DNA of 64,000 bases from Caulobacterales bacterium. GTDB taxonomy: Bacteria; Pseudomonadota; Alphaproteobacteria; Caulobacterales; Aquidulcibacteraceae. Made by a program: the position numbers and the translations under genes. Shown one piece after another: positions 54,107 to 62,353 of this stretch. The notes beneath the pieces are model-generated. The model saw only the letters and a list, made by a program, of their open reading frames with translations, made no database searches and was not told where the DNA came from. The stretch spans positions 62,001 to 126,000 of the forward strand of contig JAFLCU010000008.1 in assembly GCA_017303355.1 (NCBI GenBank), written 5' to 3'. Position 1 is the first letter of the stretch, and each line of letters begins with the position of its first letter.

Positions 54107-55462
54107 ATGAGCGACAAGCCCGACCCCGAGCGCAACCGCATTACGGCGCGCATTGGCCGTGTCGCGACTGTCGGCGCCAATATCTCCAGCGCCGTTGGCG
54201 CGCGGATGATGGGCGCCGATCAAGCCGCATTGGCGCGCGCGGTGCGCCAAGCCTTGGGCCGCTCCAAGGGGCCGCTGATGAAAGTGGCGCAACTGCTTTC
54301 CACAATCCCTGATCTTTTGCCACAAGCGTACGCGGAAGAGTTTCGCAAACTACAAGCGCACGCGCCGGCCATGGGCTGGCCGTTCGTGCAGCGGCGCATG
54401 CGCGCCGAACTCGGTGACGATTGGCTAACCAAGTTCGCCGCGTTCGAGCGTGAGGCAGCCGCTGCCGCGTCACTCGGCCAAGTGCACCGCGCCACATCCC
54501 ACGATGGACGCGCGCTTGCGTGCAAGCTGCAATACCCGGACATGGCGAGCGCCGTTGAAGCCGACCTCGGCCAACTCAAAACACTGCTTGGCCTCTTCAA
54601 GAGCATGGATGGCTCGATAGATTCATCCGAGGCGATCCTTGAGGTTGGCGAGCGCCTTCGCGAGGAATTGGATTACGCGCGCGAGCTGAAGCATATGCGC
54701 CTGTTCGCCTCGCTATTCGCCGATGATCCGCGCATCAAGACGCCCGAGCCGATCGAAGAGCTTTCCACCAAGCGCCTCCTCACCATGACGTGGCTGGAGG
54801 GGCGCGGGCTGATGCACTGGCTCGACGAAGGCCAGGAAACGCGCAACCGCATCGCCGAGTTGCTCTTCCAGGCATGGTGGGGACCGATGACGCATTACGG
54901 GATCATCCATGGCGATCCGCATCTCGGCAATTACGCGCTCACGGAGAATGCCGAGCGTTTGCATTTGCTCGATTTCGGCTGCGTTCGCATTTTCCCGCCG
55001 CGCTTCCTTGACGGCGTCGTAGGGCTTTATCGCGGCTTGCGCGCAGGCGATATGGATCAGGTGGCGCATGCCTATGAGATTTGGGGCTTCAAGAACCTCA
55101 ATGCGGAATTGATCGATGCGCTGACCATGTGGGCGCGCTTCATCTATGGCCCGCTGCTGGACGACCGCGTGCGCACGATCGCCGACGACGTACCGCCCGC
55201 CGAGTATGGCCGCCGCGAAGCCATGGCTGTGCGCAAGCGCCTGAAGACGCTTGGCCCTGTGCTGATCCCACGCGAATTCGTGTTCATGGATCGCGCGGCG
55301 ATCGGGCTGGGCGCCGCATTTCTGCATCTGCGGGCGGAGCTCAATTTCGGCGCGATGTTCGCTGCGAGCGTCGAAGACTTCACCACTGAATCTTTGGCGA
55401 AACGCCAAGCCGAGGCGGTTCGCGCCGTTGGCTTGGCCGACGCGCTTAGTGAGCCAAGATAA
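54107..55462 (+). CDS. ABC1/UbiB-family atypical kinase-like ATPase
   Basis: The 451-residue protein shows the ABC1 features: the KxGQ-type N-terminal motif here as LMKVAQLLSTIPDLLP, the alanine-rich loop AAAAASLGQVHRA, ALACKLQYP (Lys), EELDYARELKHM, HYGIIHGDPHLGNYAL and LLDFGCVRI (DFG). UbiB and COQ8 support ubiquinone biosynthesis. Another ABC1 protein elsewhere may be the true UbiB; this shorter form has no C-terminal membrane anchor. Its 3' end overlaps a convergent membrane-protein gene by 17 bp. Confidence 0.92.
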   Translation: MSDKPDPERNRITARIGRVATVGANISSAVGARMMGADQAALARAVRQALGRSKGPLMKVAQLLSTIPDLLPQAYAEEFRKLQAHAPAMGWPFVQRRMRAELGDDWLTKFAAFEREAAAAASLGQVHRATSHDGRALACKLQYPDMASAVEADLGQLKTLLGLFKSMDGSIDSSEAILEVGERLREELDYARELKHMRLFASLFADDPRIKTPEPIEELSTKRLLTMTWLEGRGLMHWLDEGQETRNRIAELLFQAWWGPMTHYGIIHGDPHLGNYALTENAERLHLLDFGCVRIFPPRFLDGVVGLYRGLRAGDMDQVAHAYEIWGFKNLNAELIDALTMWARFIYGPLLDDRVRTIADDVPPAEYGRREAMAVRKRLKTLGPVLIPREFVFMDRAAIGLGAAFLHLRAELNFGAMFAASVEDFTTESLAKRQAEAVRAVGLADALSEPR

Positions 55463-55925
55463 GCAGCGCCCCTTGATGCCCAGCGAGCGCCGCGACAAGC
55501 GCGCCTTGCAGGGTCATCCGATAGACCGCGCGGGAGCCGCCGCCCCAGCATGAGGCGAACAGCACTAGGCTGAGCACGGCGGCCGCTGGCGCAATCCAAT
55601 AGGTCGCCTCGCTCAGCGGCACGAGCAGGCTTGTCATTGGCCAGGCAAGCAGAGCCGCACAATGCATCGCCGCGGCCGTGGCGCAGCCGCGCGCATCGCG
55701 GCGCAATGCATCCACCAGCGTTTCGCCCGTGAGATAGAGCGCCAGCGCCAATGGCGGCGCGGCGGATAGAATGATCGCGCCGAGGTCGCTACGGCCCGTG
55801 GCGACCGCCATGGCGAAGCCGGCGATGGCGCCAAAGGCGACGGCGCCGATGAGCAGCACAATGCGCTCGGAGCGGAGGAAATGTTCGCGCGTCGGCGCGA
55901 CTGAAGCTGAACTTTCGTACGCCAT
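55446..55925 (-). CDS. Four-span membrane protein of unknown function
   Basis: The 159-residue protein has four likely spans: RIVLLIGAVAFGAIAGFAMAVA, LGAIILSAAPPLALALYL, CAALLAWPMTSLLVPLS and YWIAPAAAVLSLVLFASCW. A final amphipathic segment follows. I do not recognise the family. ATG 55925 is taken; ATG 55949 would add eight residues, and neither has a clear ribosome site. It is convergent with the ABC1 gene and divergent from the antiporter gene. Confidence 0.65.
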   Translation of the reverse strand: MAYESSASVAPTREHFLRSERIVLLIGAVAFGAIAGFAMAVATGRSDLGAIILSAAPPLALALYLTGETLVDALRRDARGCATAAAMHCAALLAWPMTSLLVPLSEATYWIAPAAAVLSLVLFASCWGGGSRAVYRMTLQGALVAALAGHQGALLILAH

Positions 55926-56065
55926 GAGAACCAACCGCTTTCGATCCATCGCCCGGCGCATAGAACGGCGCGTTCGGAAATTTGTTCCGGGCGCGGCGAA
56001 AATCAGGCCCTCGCCTTGCGGACGCGCCACCCGGCGTGCGTAATGAGGAGCGCGCGGGAGGAACG

Positions 56066-57286
56066 ATGGAAGACAAATACGCACTGATCACGACCCTGGT
56101 GGGCGCGATCGTGCTTGCTTTCGTGTTCGGCTTCATCGCCCAGCGCCTCAGGCTCTCACCGATCGTCGGCTACCTGGTCGCCGGCTTCCTGGTCGGCCCC
56201 TATTCGCCGGGTTTCACCGCCGATGTGGAGCTTGCCCTGCAACTCTCCGAAATCGGCGTCATCCTGCTGATGTTCGGCGTGGGGCTTAAGATTTCGGTGG
56301 ACGACATCTGGTCGGTCCGCTGGGTGGCGGTGCCGGGCTCGATCGTACACACGCTGCTTTCCGCGGTGCTTGGGGCGCTGGTCGGCATCACGCTCGATCT
56401 GCCGCTGATGGAGAGCGTCATCCTCGGCATCTCCGTCTCGATCGCGAGCACGATCGTGTTCTTGCGCGCGCTTGAGGATCGTAAACTCTTGAAAACCGAG
56501 GCCGGGCGCATCGGCGTTTCGTGGCTGCTGATCGAAGATTTGCTGATCGTGCTGGCGATCGTCGTGCTGCCGGCCTTGGTCTGGAGCCTCTCGGCGGAGG
56601 ACGCCAACATCTCACCGTTGCGCATCGCCGGCGCTTTGGGCGTCACGCTGGCCAAGATCGTCGGCTTCGTGGCCCTGATCATGGTGGTAGGCGCGCGCTT
56701 CTTCCCGTGGCTCATCATCCAGATCGCGCACACCAAATCGCGTGAGCTGCTTTCGCTCGGCACGTTGGCGCTCGCCTTGGGCGTGGCCTGGGCCGCCTAT
56801 TTCTGGTTCGACGCCAGCTTTGCGCTGGGCGCTTTCCTCGGCGGGCTTGCGCTCAATGGCACCAAGTTCAGCCATAAGGTAGCGGAGGATTCACTGCCGC
56901 TGCGCGACACGTTCGCGGTGCTGTTCTTCGTCGCGGTCGGCATGCTGTTCGATCCTGGCGTGCTGCTGCGCCAGCCCTGGATGGTGGCCACCATCGTATT
57001 GGTGGTGATTTTTGGCAAAGCCGGCCTCGCCTACCTGCTCATGCGCGCGATGAAGCAGCCCCCGCACGCCAGCGTCGTGCTCGCGCTTGGCCTTGCGCAG
57101 ATCGGCGAGTTCTCCTTCGTGCTGGCGGGCCTTGGGCTGCAACTCGATGTGATGTCGCGCGAGACCTACAATCTCATCCTCGCCGCGGCTCTGATCTCGA
57201 TCGCGGTCAACCCGTTCCTGCTGCGCCTGACTCCGGAGGCGCCCGTAGCGAAGCCCCAGCCAGCGCCGGGCGAGAGCATCGCCTAG
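56066..57286 (+). CDS. CPA2-family monovalent cation:proton antiporter (KefB/YbaL-like, truncated of RCK)
   Basis: The 406-residue membrane protein is the Na/H exchanger domain: GYLVAGFLVGPYSPGF, EIGVILLMFGVGLKIS, ASTIVFLRALEDRKLL, LLIEDLLIVLAIVVLP (acidic exchange site), FFVAVGMLFDP and LGLAQIGEFSFVLAGLG. The C-terminal RCK/TrkA-N regulatory domain found in KefB/YbaL is missing; the protein ends in a short Pro-rich tail. GGGAGG precedes ATG 56066. It overlaps the convergent DUF3052 stop by 4 bp. Confidence 0.9.
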   Translation: MEDKYALITTLVGAIVLAFVFGFIAQRLRLSPIVGYLVAGFLVGPYSPGFTADVELALQLSEIGVILLMFGVGLKISVDDIWSVRWVAVPGSIVHTLLSAVLGALVGITLDLPLMESVILGISVSIASTIVFLRALEDRKLLKTEAGRIGVSWLLIEDLLIVLAIVVLPALVWSLSAEDANISPLRIAGALGVTLAKIVGFVALIMVVGARFFPWLIIQIAHTKSRELLSLGTLALALGVAWAAYFWFDASFALGAFLGGLALNGTKFSHKVAEDSLPLRDTFAVLFFVAVGMLFDPGVLLRQPWMVATIVLVVIFGKAGLAYLLMRAMKQPPHASVVLALGLAQIGEFSFVLAGLGLQLDVMSRETYNLILAAALISIAVNPFLLRLTPEAPVAKPQPAPGESIA

Positions 57287-57687
57287 CGGAGCCCCTTGCG
57301 GATCACGAGCTTTAGCCCTGACCATGTCTCATCCACGGCGCAGACTTTCACATCCACATACCCCATGGGCAGCGCCAGTTTGCGGATCACATCTTCGGTG
57401 ATGTCGGTCTCAACCTTCGCCGTCTTCTTGGGCCAAGACACCCAGACCATCCCCTCCGCCATCAGAAGCGGGCGCAGCTTGGTCAGATCCGCCTCAAGCT
57501 TAGCTGCGCTGGTATGGAAGAGATGCGCGGCGGGGAGCGCCTTGCCCGGCCGGGCCAGATAGCGCGGGCAGGCGGTGGCCTCGATCTCGGCCTGGACGCT
57601 TTCGGGCATGTCCTTGGCCCAAACCGGCGCGCCCTCGGCGAAACCCAGCTTTTTCGCCAGCGGCGTCCCCGAATACCCGGTTGGCAT
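57283..57687 (-). CDS. DUF3052-family protein
   Basis: The 134-residue protein begins MPTGYSGTPLAKKLGFAEG and has LRPLLMAEGMVWVSWPKKTAKVETDITEDVIRKLALPMGYVDVKVCAVDETWSGLKLVIRK, the family's C-terminal pattern. No function is established. AAGGAGGGGTT before the ATG is a very strong ribosome site. It diverges from rpmE; the rpmE -35 hexamer lies only 10 bp from this start. Confidence 0.88.
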   Translation of the reverse strand: MPTGYSGTPLAKKLGFAEGAPVWAKDMPESVQAEIEATACPRYLARPGKALPAAHLFHTSAAKLEADLTKLRPLLMAEGMVWVSWPKKTAKVETDITEDVIRKLALPMGYVDVKVCAVDETWSGLKLVIRKGLR

Positions 57688-57696
57688 AACCCCTCC

Positions 57697-57742
57697 TTGC
57701 ACCCTGGGTAGCTTTCGGCTATCAGCCCCGCTTCCATTTTTT
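57697..57742 (+). promoter_or_regulatory. rpmE promoter with shared ribosomal-protein block
   Basis: -35 TTGCAC (57697-57702), 17-bp spacer, -10 TATCAG (57720-57725), then CCCCGCTTCCATTTT (57726-57740). Same design as rplY and rpmJ. The rpmE ATG is 31 bp beyond the block. Confidence 0.78.
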
Positions 57743-57771
57743 CCGCGCATCGCGAACCAGGAATCCGGGCC

Positions 57772-57999
57772 ATGAAAGCCGAAGGTCACCCGAAGTACCA
57801 CTTTATCACGGTCCAGCTGACCGACGGCAGCACCTTCCAGACCCGTTCGACCTACGGTGAAGCAGGCGCGACGCTGGCGCTCGACATCGACCCGAAGTCG
57901 CACCCGGCCTGGACCGGCGGCAACCAAACCATGCTGGATCGCGGCGGCCGCGTCTCGCGCTTCAACGACAAGTTCGGCGGCTTCATCAAGAAGAAATAA
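57772..57999 (+). CDS. rpmE: 50S ribosomal protein L31
   Basis: The 75-residue protein begins [19 protein letters not shown] and ends KFGGFIKKK. It lacks the CxxC zinc cysteines, so it is a C- type L31. It bridges 50S and 30S subunits near the 5S rRNA. Preceded by the shared ribosomal-protein promoter and followed by a strong terminator. Confidence 0.95.
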   Translation: MKAEGHPKYHFITVQLTDGSTFQTRSTYGEAGATLALDIDPKSHPAWTGGNQTMLDRGGRVSRFNDKFGGFIKKK

Positions 58000-58023
58000 G
58001 CCCCGCGCTTATCGCGGAATTGA

Positions 58024-58056
58024 AAGGGCGTCGGAGCAATCCGACGCCCTTTTGTA
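58024..58056 (+). terminator. Intrinsic terminator of rpmE
   Basis: AAGGGCGTCGGA (58024-58035) pairs perfectly with TCCGACGCCCTT (58040-58051) around GCAA, followed by TTGTATTT. It is a strong 12-bp stem 24 bp after the stop codon. Confidence 0.92.
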
Positions 58057-58070
58057 TTTCTGATCTAACT

Positions 58071-58183
58071 GCCCCCCGTTCATCGGGGGAGCAATCGCGA
58101 AGCGACTGACGAGGCGCAACGGCCGAGGGACTTTCCGCCTCCGCTTCGCTGCACTCAGCACCTCCCCCGCGAGCGGGGGAGGA
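58071..58183. repeat. Dispersed element, family 2 copy D
   Basis: Terminal hairpins (CCCCCCGTTCATCGGGGGAG and CTCCCCCGCGAGCGGGGGAG), with internal ATCGCGAAGCGACT and CGCTTCGCTGCACTCAGC. It is homologous over its whole length to copy C at 17768-17888. Its right end is 1 bp from the stop codon of the minus-strand gene 58185. Confidence 0.85.
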
Positions 58184-58184
58184 T

Positions 58185-58706
58185 TTACCGCCCAAACGCC
58201 TGCTGCAGTTTGGCCATCTGATCCGACACTGGGTTTGACGCTTCGCCCGCCTCGCCTTCGTACATCGTCTCATCCAGGCGACGTACGCGCTCATAGATGG
58301 CGCCGCCGCGCACGATCAGCGTCTTCAGCGCTTCCGGCAATTCATCACTGCCGGCAAACGGCGTGGCTGGCTGAGCCTCACGCGAGATCAGCCGATATTT
58401 CTCGCTTGCGGCTTCGGCGAGCTTGATCTCGCCATCACGCACCGCGCGCTGAACCAGCAGCCACGAGGCTACCTGCATCAAGCGCGTGGTTAAACGCATG
58501 CTCTCGCCAGCGTAGGCCAAGGCGGCCGCGCGCGAGAGCCGCTTGGACGCGGCGCGCCCCGGGCCATCGAGATAGGCGGCGGTTTCCTCAACAAGCGCCA
58601 TGCCTTCCTTGAAGGTGCGCTCGAAAAGTTCGGATCGGGCGAAATCGATCGCCCGCTGGGCGTCGAATTGTCCCTTCTGAGGGGAAGGCTGGTTCGTTTC
58701 AGTCAT
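58185..58706 (-). CDS. DUF1465-family protein
   Basis: The 173-residue all-helical protein has FARSELFERTFKEGMALVEETAAYLDGPGR, RLTTRLMQVASWLLVQRAVRDGEI, and a C-terminal helix (SNPVSDQMAKLQQAFGR), matching DUF1465, found across alphaproteobacteria. Its role is not settled. It belongs to the rpmE-DUF1465-DUF1192-oxidoreductase-trcR neighbourhood. Repeat copy D follows its stop at once. Confidence 0.85.
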   Translation of the reverse strand: MTETNQPSPQKGQFDAQRAIDFARSELFERTFKEGMALVEETAAYLDGPGRAASKRLSRAAALAYAGESMRLTTRLMQVASWLLVQRAVRDGEIKLAEAASEKYRLISREAQPATPFAGSDELPEALKTLIVRGGAIYERVRRLDETMYEGEAGEASNPVSDQMAKLQQAFGR

Positions 58707-58751
58707 GGCCCTGCTGATTTCGCAAGGCGCGGGCCGCAGGCTGGCCGTTAA

Positions 58752-58952
58752 TCACGACGGGCGCCCACCGAACACGGAATCCGCGGCTTCGCGCTGCGCG
58801 CGCTTGCTCTTCATGGCCTGCTCACACGCCACGATCTCCTGCTTCAGCTTCTCGATGCGCGCCTCGAGTTCGCCGATCGAGGCGTTCTCAAGCTGGGCTT
58901 CCAGCGAGAGCGCCTTCTTGGGCGCGGGGGCGAAGGGATCGTCGTCGAGCAT
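58752..58952 (-). CDS. DUF1192-family protein
   Basis: The 66-residue protein (MLDDDPFAPAPKKALSLEAQLENASIGELEARIEKLKQEIVACEQAM...) is a short coiled-coil protein matching DUF1192. GAGGAGG lies 8 bases before the ATG at 58952. The neighbouring DUF1465 gene and the quinone oxidoreductase are recurring partners. Function unknown; it may act as an adaptor. Confidence 0.85.
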   Translation of the reverse strand: MLDDDPFAPAPKKALSLEAQLENASIGELEARIEKLKQEIVACEQAMKSKRAQREAADSVFGGRPS

Positions 58953-59032
58953 GGCCAAAACCTCCTCGCCTCGTACTTACCCTATATTGCTGGGAGGTTT
59001 AAGCATGCCGTCCCCGGCAGCGGAGCAAGTTC

Positions 59033-59995
59033 ATGCGCAAGATCGTCCACGGTTCGGATCAGCCGCTTCACATCGCCGTCGTGGCGCGACCTGAGCCGGG
59101 GCCGCATGAGGTGCTGATCCGCGTCGCGGGTGCTGGCGTGAACCGGCCCGACCTGGTCCAGCGCGCCGGCCTCTATCCCCCGCCCCCGGGCGCGCCAGAG
59201 ACGCTGGGACTTGAAGTTTCCGGCACGATCGAAACCGTGGGCTCGCATGTCAGCCGCTGGCGCGAGGGCGATCATGTCGTAGCCCTGCTGCCGGGCGGCG
59301 GTTACGCCACCTACACCATCGCCCACGAGGGCTCCGTCCTCCCGGCCCCCAAGGGCGTCTCGCTGATCGATGCGGCGGGCCTGCCCGAGACCGTCTTCAC
59401 CGTATGGGCCAATGTATTCGAAAGCGGCGCGCTAAAGCCGGGCGAGACATTTCTCGTTCACGGCGGCGCTTCCGGCATCGGCACCACCGCCATTCAAATG
59501 GCGAAAGCCTTCGGCGCACGCGTGTTCGCCACCGCTGGCGACAATGAGAAGGTCGCCCTCTGCCAAGAGCTCGGCGCCGAGCGCGCCATCAATTATCGCA
59601 CGGAGGATTACGAGGAGATTCTGCGCGAAGCCGGCGGCGCCGATGTCGTGCTCGACATGGTCGGCGGCCCGTACGTGCAGAAGAACATCAACATCATGAA
59701 GGATGGCGGCCGCATCGTCATGATCGCCTTCCTGAAAGGCCCAACGGCGGAGGTGAATCTGATGCGCCTGATGATGAAGCGCATCACGCTGACCGGCTCG
59801 ACGCTGCGCTCACGCAGCAACGAGGAAAAAGCCCGCATTGCCGCGAACGTGCACAATTGCGTATGGCCCTGGATCGAAGCCGGCAAGGTGAAGCCGATTA
59901 TCGACAGCACCTTCCCGCTCGACCAAGCCGAACAAGCCCACGAACGCCTGCAAAGCGGCGCGCATGCGGGCAAGGTGATTTTGGTGGCTGAGTGA
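59033..59995 (+). CDS. NAD(P)H:quinone oxidoreductase, MDR superfamily
   Basis: The 320-residue zinc-free medium-chain dehydrogenase/reductase has VLIRVAGAGVNRPDLVQRAGLYPPPPGAPETLGLEVSG, LLPGGGYATY, and the NADP-binding HGGASGIGTTAIQMAKAFGARVFATAG. It resembles PIG3/TP53I3-type quinone oxidoreductases, which lack the catalytic zinc ligands. It probably reduces quinones in the cytoplasm. Confidence 0.9.
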   Translation: MRKIVHGSDQPLHIAVVARPEPGPHEVLIRVAGAGVNRPDLVQRAGLYPPPPGAPETLGLEVSGTIETVGSHVSRWREGDHVVALLPGGGYATYTIAHEGSVLPAPKGVSLIDAAGLPETVFTVWANVFESGALKPGETFLVHGGASGIGTTAIQMAKAFGARVFATAGDNEKVALCQELGAERAINYRTEDYEEILREAGGADVVLDMVGGPYVQKNINIMKDGGRIVMIAFLKGPTAEVNLMRLMMKRITLTGSTLRSRSNEEKARIAANVHNCVWPWIEAGKVKPIIDSTFPLDQAEQAHERLQSGAHAGKVILVAE

Positions 59996-60071
59996 TCGTG
60001 GAGCGCTGGCGTTTCGCCGGAATACCTATGCTCTAAAGGTGGCGGCCGCCGCGAGGCGCCGGCGGTCCATA

Positions 60072-60311
60072 CTAAGGCTTAGCCTTCTTCGATTTCACGC
60101 CTTCGTTCTTGCGCGTGCGCTCAGCGCCGCCAAACACGTCTTCTTCACGAACGGGCCGCTTGCCGCCATCCTTTTGCGGCGGCGTCGCGCCAGCGCCCGG
60201 CTTCAAGCCCGACTTTGCGCCTTTGGCGGCGGGAGGTTGCTGTGGCGGAGGCATGCAGCGTGAACGGGCGGCGCTGCGCTCGGTTCCCAAAACACAACCA
60301 CCAGTCGGCAT
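60072..60311 (-). CDS. Possible small basic protein, divergent from trcR
   Basis: The 79-residue frame starts MPTGGCVLGTERSAARSRCM, then PPPQQPPAAKGAKSGLKPGAGATPP, ending in a Lys/Arg-rich tail (KRPVREEDVFGGAERTRKNEGVKSKKAKP). GGAAGGCGGAA sits just before the ATG, so translation is plausible. The protein is low-complexity and basic, and codon use fits its neighbours. No known family. It could instead be a non-coding region, since composition gives little support. Confidence 0.45.
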   Translation of the reverse strand: MPTGGCVLGTERSAARSRCMPPPQQPPAAKGAKSGLKPGAGATPPQKDGGKRPVREEDVFGGAERTRKNEGVKSKKAKP

Positions 60312-60453
60312 TTCCGCCTTCCCTTCGGCCCGCGCCAGCGCTATATGCCGCCTCAACTGACCTCGTCCGCGCCCGGATGCGTCAGCCCGTTGCACCAGAT
60401 GGCTAGCGCCTGGCGACGACGCCGGGCGCTTTTGCATATCTGGAGCCCCGCCC

Positions 60454-61095
60454 ATGAGCTCGAACGTCCTAATGCCAAAGGCCACCGCCGTGTGGCTGAT
60501 CGAAAACACCTCGCTCGCCTTCAAGCAGATCGCCGATTTCACCGGCCTGCATCCGCTTGAGGTGCAAGGCATCGCCAACGAAGACGTGGCCAAAGGCATC
60601 CGCGGCGTTGATCCGATCGCCGGCGGCTTCCTGTCGCGCGAGGAGATCGCCAAGGGCGAAGCGGAAGAAACCTACGTGCTGAAGCCGCTTGAGCAAAAGC
60701 GCATCGACCTGCCGCAAACCAAGAAGCGCGGCGCCCGCTACACGCCGATCGCCCGCCGACAGGACCGCCCGGACGCGATCGCCTGGTTCATCAAGAACCA
60801 CCCGGAAGTGCCGGACGCCAAGGTCGTAAAGCTGATCGGCACCACCAAGGCCACGATCGAGCAAGTGCGTAACCGCACGCACTGGAACAGCTCGCAGATC
60901 AAGCCGGTCGATCCCGTCACGATCGGCCTCTGCAGCCAGATCGAACTCGACGCTGTCGTCGCTGAATCCGCCGCCGCCAAGGCCCGCGCCGACGCGCGCG
61001 CCGCCAAGGCCGAAGCCAAGACGCTCAAGTCCGCGCAAGAAACCGTGCCGAACGAGATTTACGAGCGCACGGAAGAAACCAACGAAGACGCGTAA
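60454..61095 (+). CDS. trcR: Cell-cycle transcriptional regulator TrcR (DUF1013)
   Basis: The 213-residue protein matches DUF1013: MPKATAVWLIENTSLAFKQIADFTGLHPLEVQGIANEDVAKGIRGVDPI, and YTPIARRQDRPDAIAWFIKNHPEVPDAKVVKLIGTTKATIEQVRNRTHWNSSQIKPVDPV. In Caulobacter it is an essential cell-cycle-regulated factor that associates with RNA polymerase. Two HTH-like segments are recognisable. An Ala/Lys-rich helix lies before the C-terminus. A terminator follows. Confidence 0.93.
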   Translation: MSSNVLMPKATAVWLIENTSLAFKQIADFTGLHPLEVQGIANEDVAKGIRGVDPIAGGFLSREEIAKGEAEETYVLKPLEQKRIDLPQTKKRGARYTPIARRQDRPDAIAWFIKNHPEVPDAKVVKLIGTTKATIEQVRNRTHWNSSQIKPVDPVTIGLCSQIELDAVVAESAAAKARADARAAKAEAKTLKSAQETVPNEIYERTEETNEDA

Positions 61096-61104
61096 GTAAT
61101 CGGA

Positions 61105-61130
61105 GCGCGGGTCTTCAAACCCGCGCTTCA
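61105..61130 (+). terminator. Terminator between trcR and msrA
   Basis: GCGCGGGT (61105-61112) pairs with ACCCGCGC (61119-61126) around CTTCAA, followed by TTCAT. The U-tract is weak, but the element sits between two convergent genes 10 bp after the trcR stop and 6 bp before the msrA stop, as a shared terminator would. Confidence 0.65.
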
Positions 61131-61135
61131 TATCC

Positions 61136-61753
61136 TCAACGCCGCCAAACCTGCCGCAGCACGCGGTCGCGACCGCAGCCTTGGCGATACATGGCGTAGC
61201 GCGCGGGATTTCGACGCGCATAGTCGCGATGGTATTCCTCCGCCTCGGTGAATGCACCGAGATTTAAGATCGGCGTGACCACGCCGCCGTTCACGCGGCC
61301 GCTGGCGATGATCGCGGCTTTGCTGGCCTCCGCCGCCGCGCGCTGTTCCGGCGTCACGAAAATCGCCGTGCGATAGCTTGAGCCGCGATCGCAGAATTGG
61401 CCGCCATCATCGGTGGGATCGACTAGCGGCCAATAGCGCTCCAGCAATTGCGCGTACGTGATCACGCTGGGATCGAAGCGCACCCGCACGGCTTCGTAGT
61501 GCCCCGGATGGTTCTCATAGGTCGGATTCGCGTTGCGCCCGCCCGTATAGCCGCTCATCACTTCGACCACGCCCGGGATAGCGCCCATGTCGTGCTCCAT
61601 GCACCAGAAGCACCCGCCCGCGAACACCGCCTCCTGCACGCCGGATGGCGGCGGCGACGGTGGCGTTTGCGCGGGTGCGCTGGCTGGCGCGCACGCGACC
61701 AGGAACAGCAAGCTGGTGAGAAAAGCGCGGATCATGCCTCTCATACGCACCAT
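61136..61753 (-). CDS. msrA: Lipoprotein peptide-methionine (S)-S-oxide reductase
   Basis: The 205-residue MsrA starts behind CGGAGG and has a lipoprotein signal (FLTSLLFLVAC, Cys21), placing it in the periplasm. The catalytic motif AGGCFWCMEHDMGAIPGVVEVMSGYTGG and GHYEAVRVRFDPSVITY are intact, with a C-terminal Cys (YRQGCGRDRV) as likely resolving residue. It repairs oxidised methionines in exported proteins. It diverges from the exported msrB gene, so both stereoisomers are covered. Confidence 0.93.
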   Translation of the reverse strand: MVRMRGMIRAFLTSLLFLVACAPASAPAQTPPSPPPSGVQEAVFAGGCFWCMEHDMGAIPGVVEVMSGYTGGRNANPTYENHPGHYEAVRVRFDPSVITYAQLLERYWPLVDPTDDGGQFCDRGSSYRTAIFVTPEQRAAAEASKAAIIASGRVNGGVVTPILNLGAFTEAEEYHRDYARRNPARYAMYRQGCGRDRVLRQVWRR

Positions 61754-61825
61754 ACAAGCCTCCGGTTTCGCGCAACCGGCGCCGCGCTTCGCACGTACAA
61801 GCTTTCGAACCCTCGGAGCCGCCGC

Positions 61826-62353
61826 ATGAAGCCCATCACTCTTGCCCTCGCTGCCGCCTTGGCGCTCACCGGCGTCAGCGTTTACGCCTTCGCGCAGACG
61901 CGCTCAAACGCCGCCGAACGCGTCCAGCGCGATCCAAACGCCTTCGAACGTTTGCGCAATTGGGTGATGGACCAGGGCGGCACGGAACGCGCCTTCGCCA
62001 ACCAATATTGGGATCACCACGAAACAGGCCTCTACGTAGAGGCCCGCACTGGCGAAGCGCTGTTCGTATCCACCGCAAAGTTCGATAGCGGCTCAGGTTG
62101 GCCGAGCTTCACGCAGCCGGTCGATCCGAACGCGGTGACGCTGCACGAAGACAACGCGTTCGGCATGCGCCGCATCGAGGTGCGCTCCGCACACGGCGGC
62201 GCGCATCTCGGGCACGTCTTTGACGACGGCCCGCGCGCAAGCGGCGGACAGCGCTTTTGCATCAATAGTTGCGCGATCCGCTTCATCCCACGCGCGCGCA
62301 TGGAAGCCGAAGGTTATGGCCGTTACCTGCCGCTTGTTGACGGCGCCAATTGA
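61826..62353 (+). CDS. msrB: Exported peptide-methionine (R)-S-oxide reductase, zinc-free
   Basis: The 175-residue protein has a signal peptide (PITLALAAALALTGVSVYAFA), then MsrB motifs KFDSGSGWPSF, GMRRIEVRSAHGGAHLGHVFDDGPRASGG and the catalytic RFCINSCAIRF. The two CxxC zinc sites of many MsrB proteins are absent (LFVSTAKFDSG where others have Cys), a zinc-free form. A second Cys four residues after the catalytic one is unusual. It pairs with msrA; GGAG precedes the ATG. Confidence 0.92.
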   Translation: MKPITLALAAALALTGVSVYAFAQTRSNAAERVQRDPNAFERLRNWVMDQGGTERAFANQYWDHHETGLYVEARTGEALFVSTAKFDSGSGWPSFTQPVDPNAVTLHEDNAFGMRRIEVRSAHGGAHLGHVFDDGPRASGGQRFCINSCAIRFIPRARMEAEGYGRYLPLVDGAN

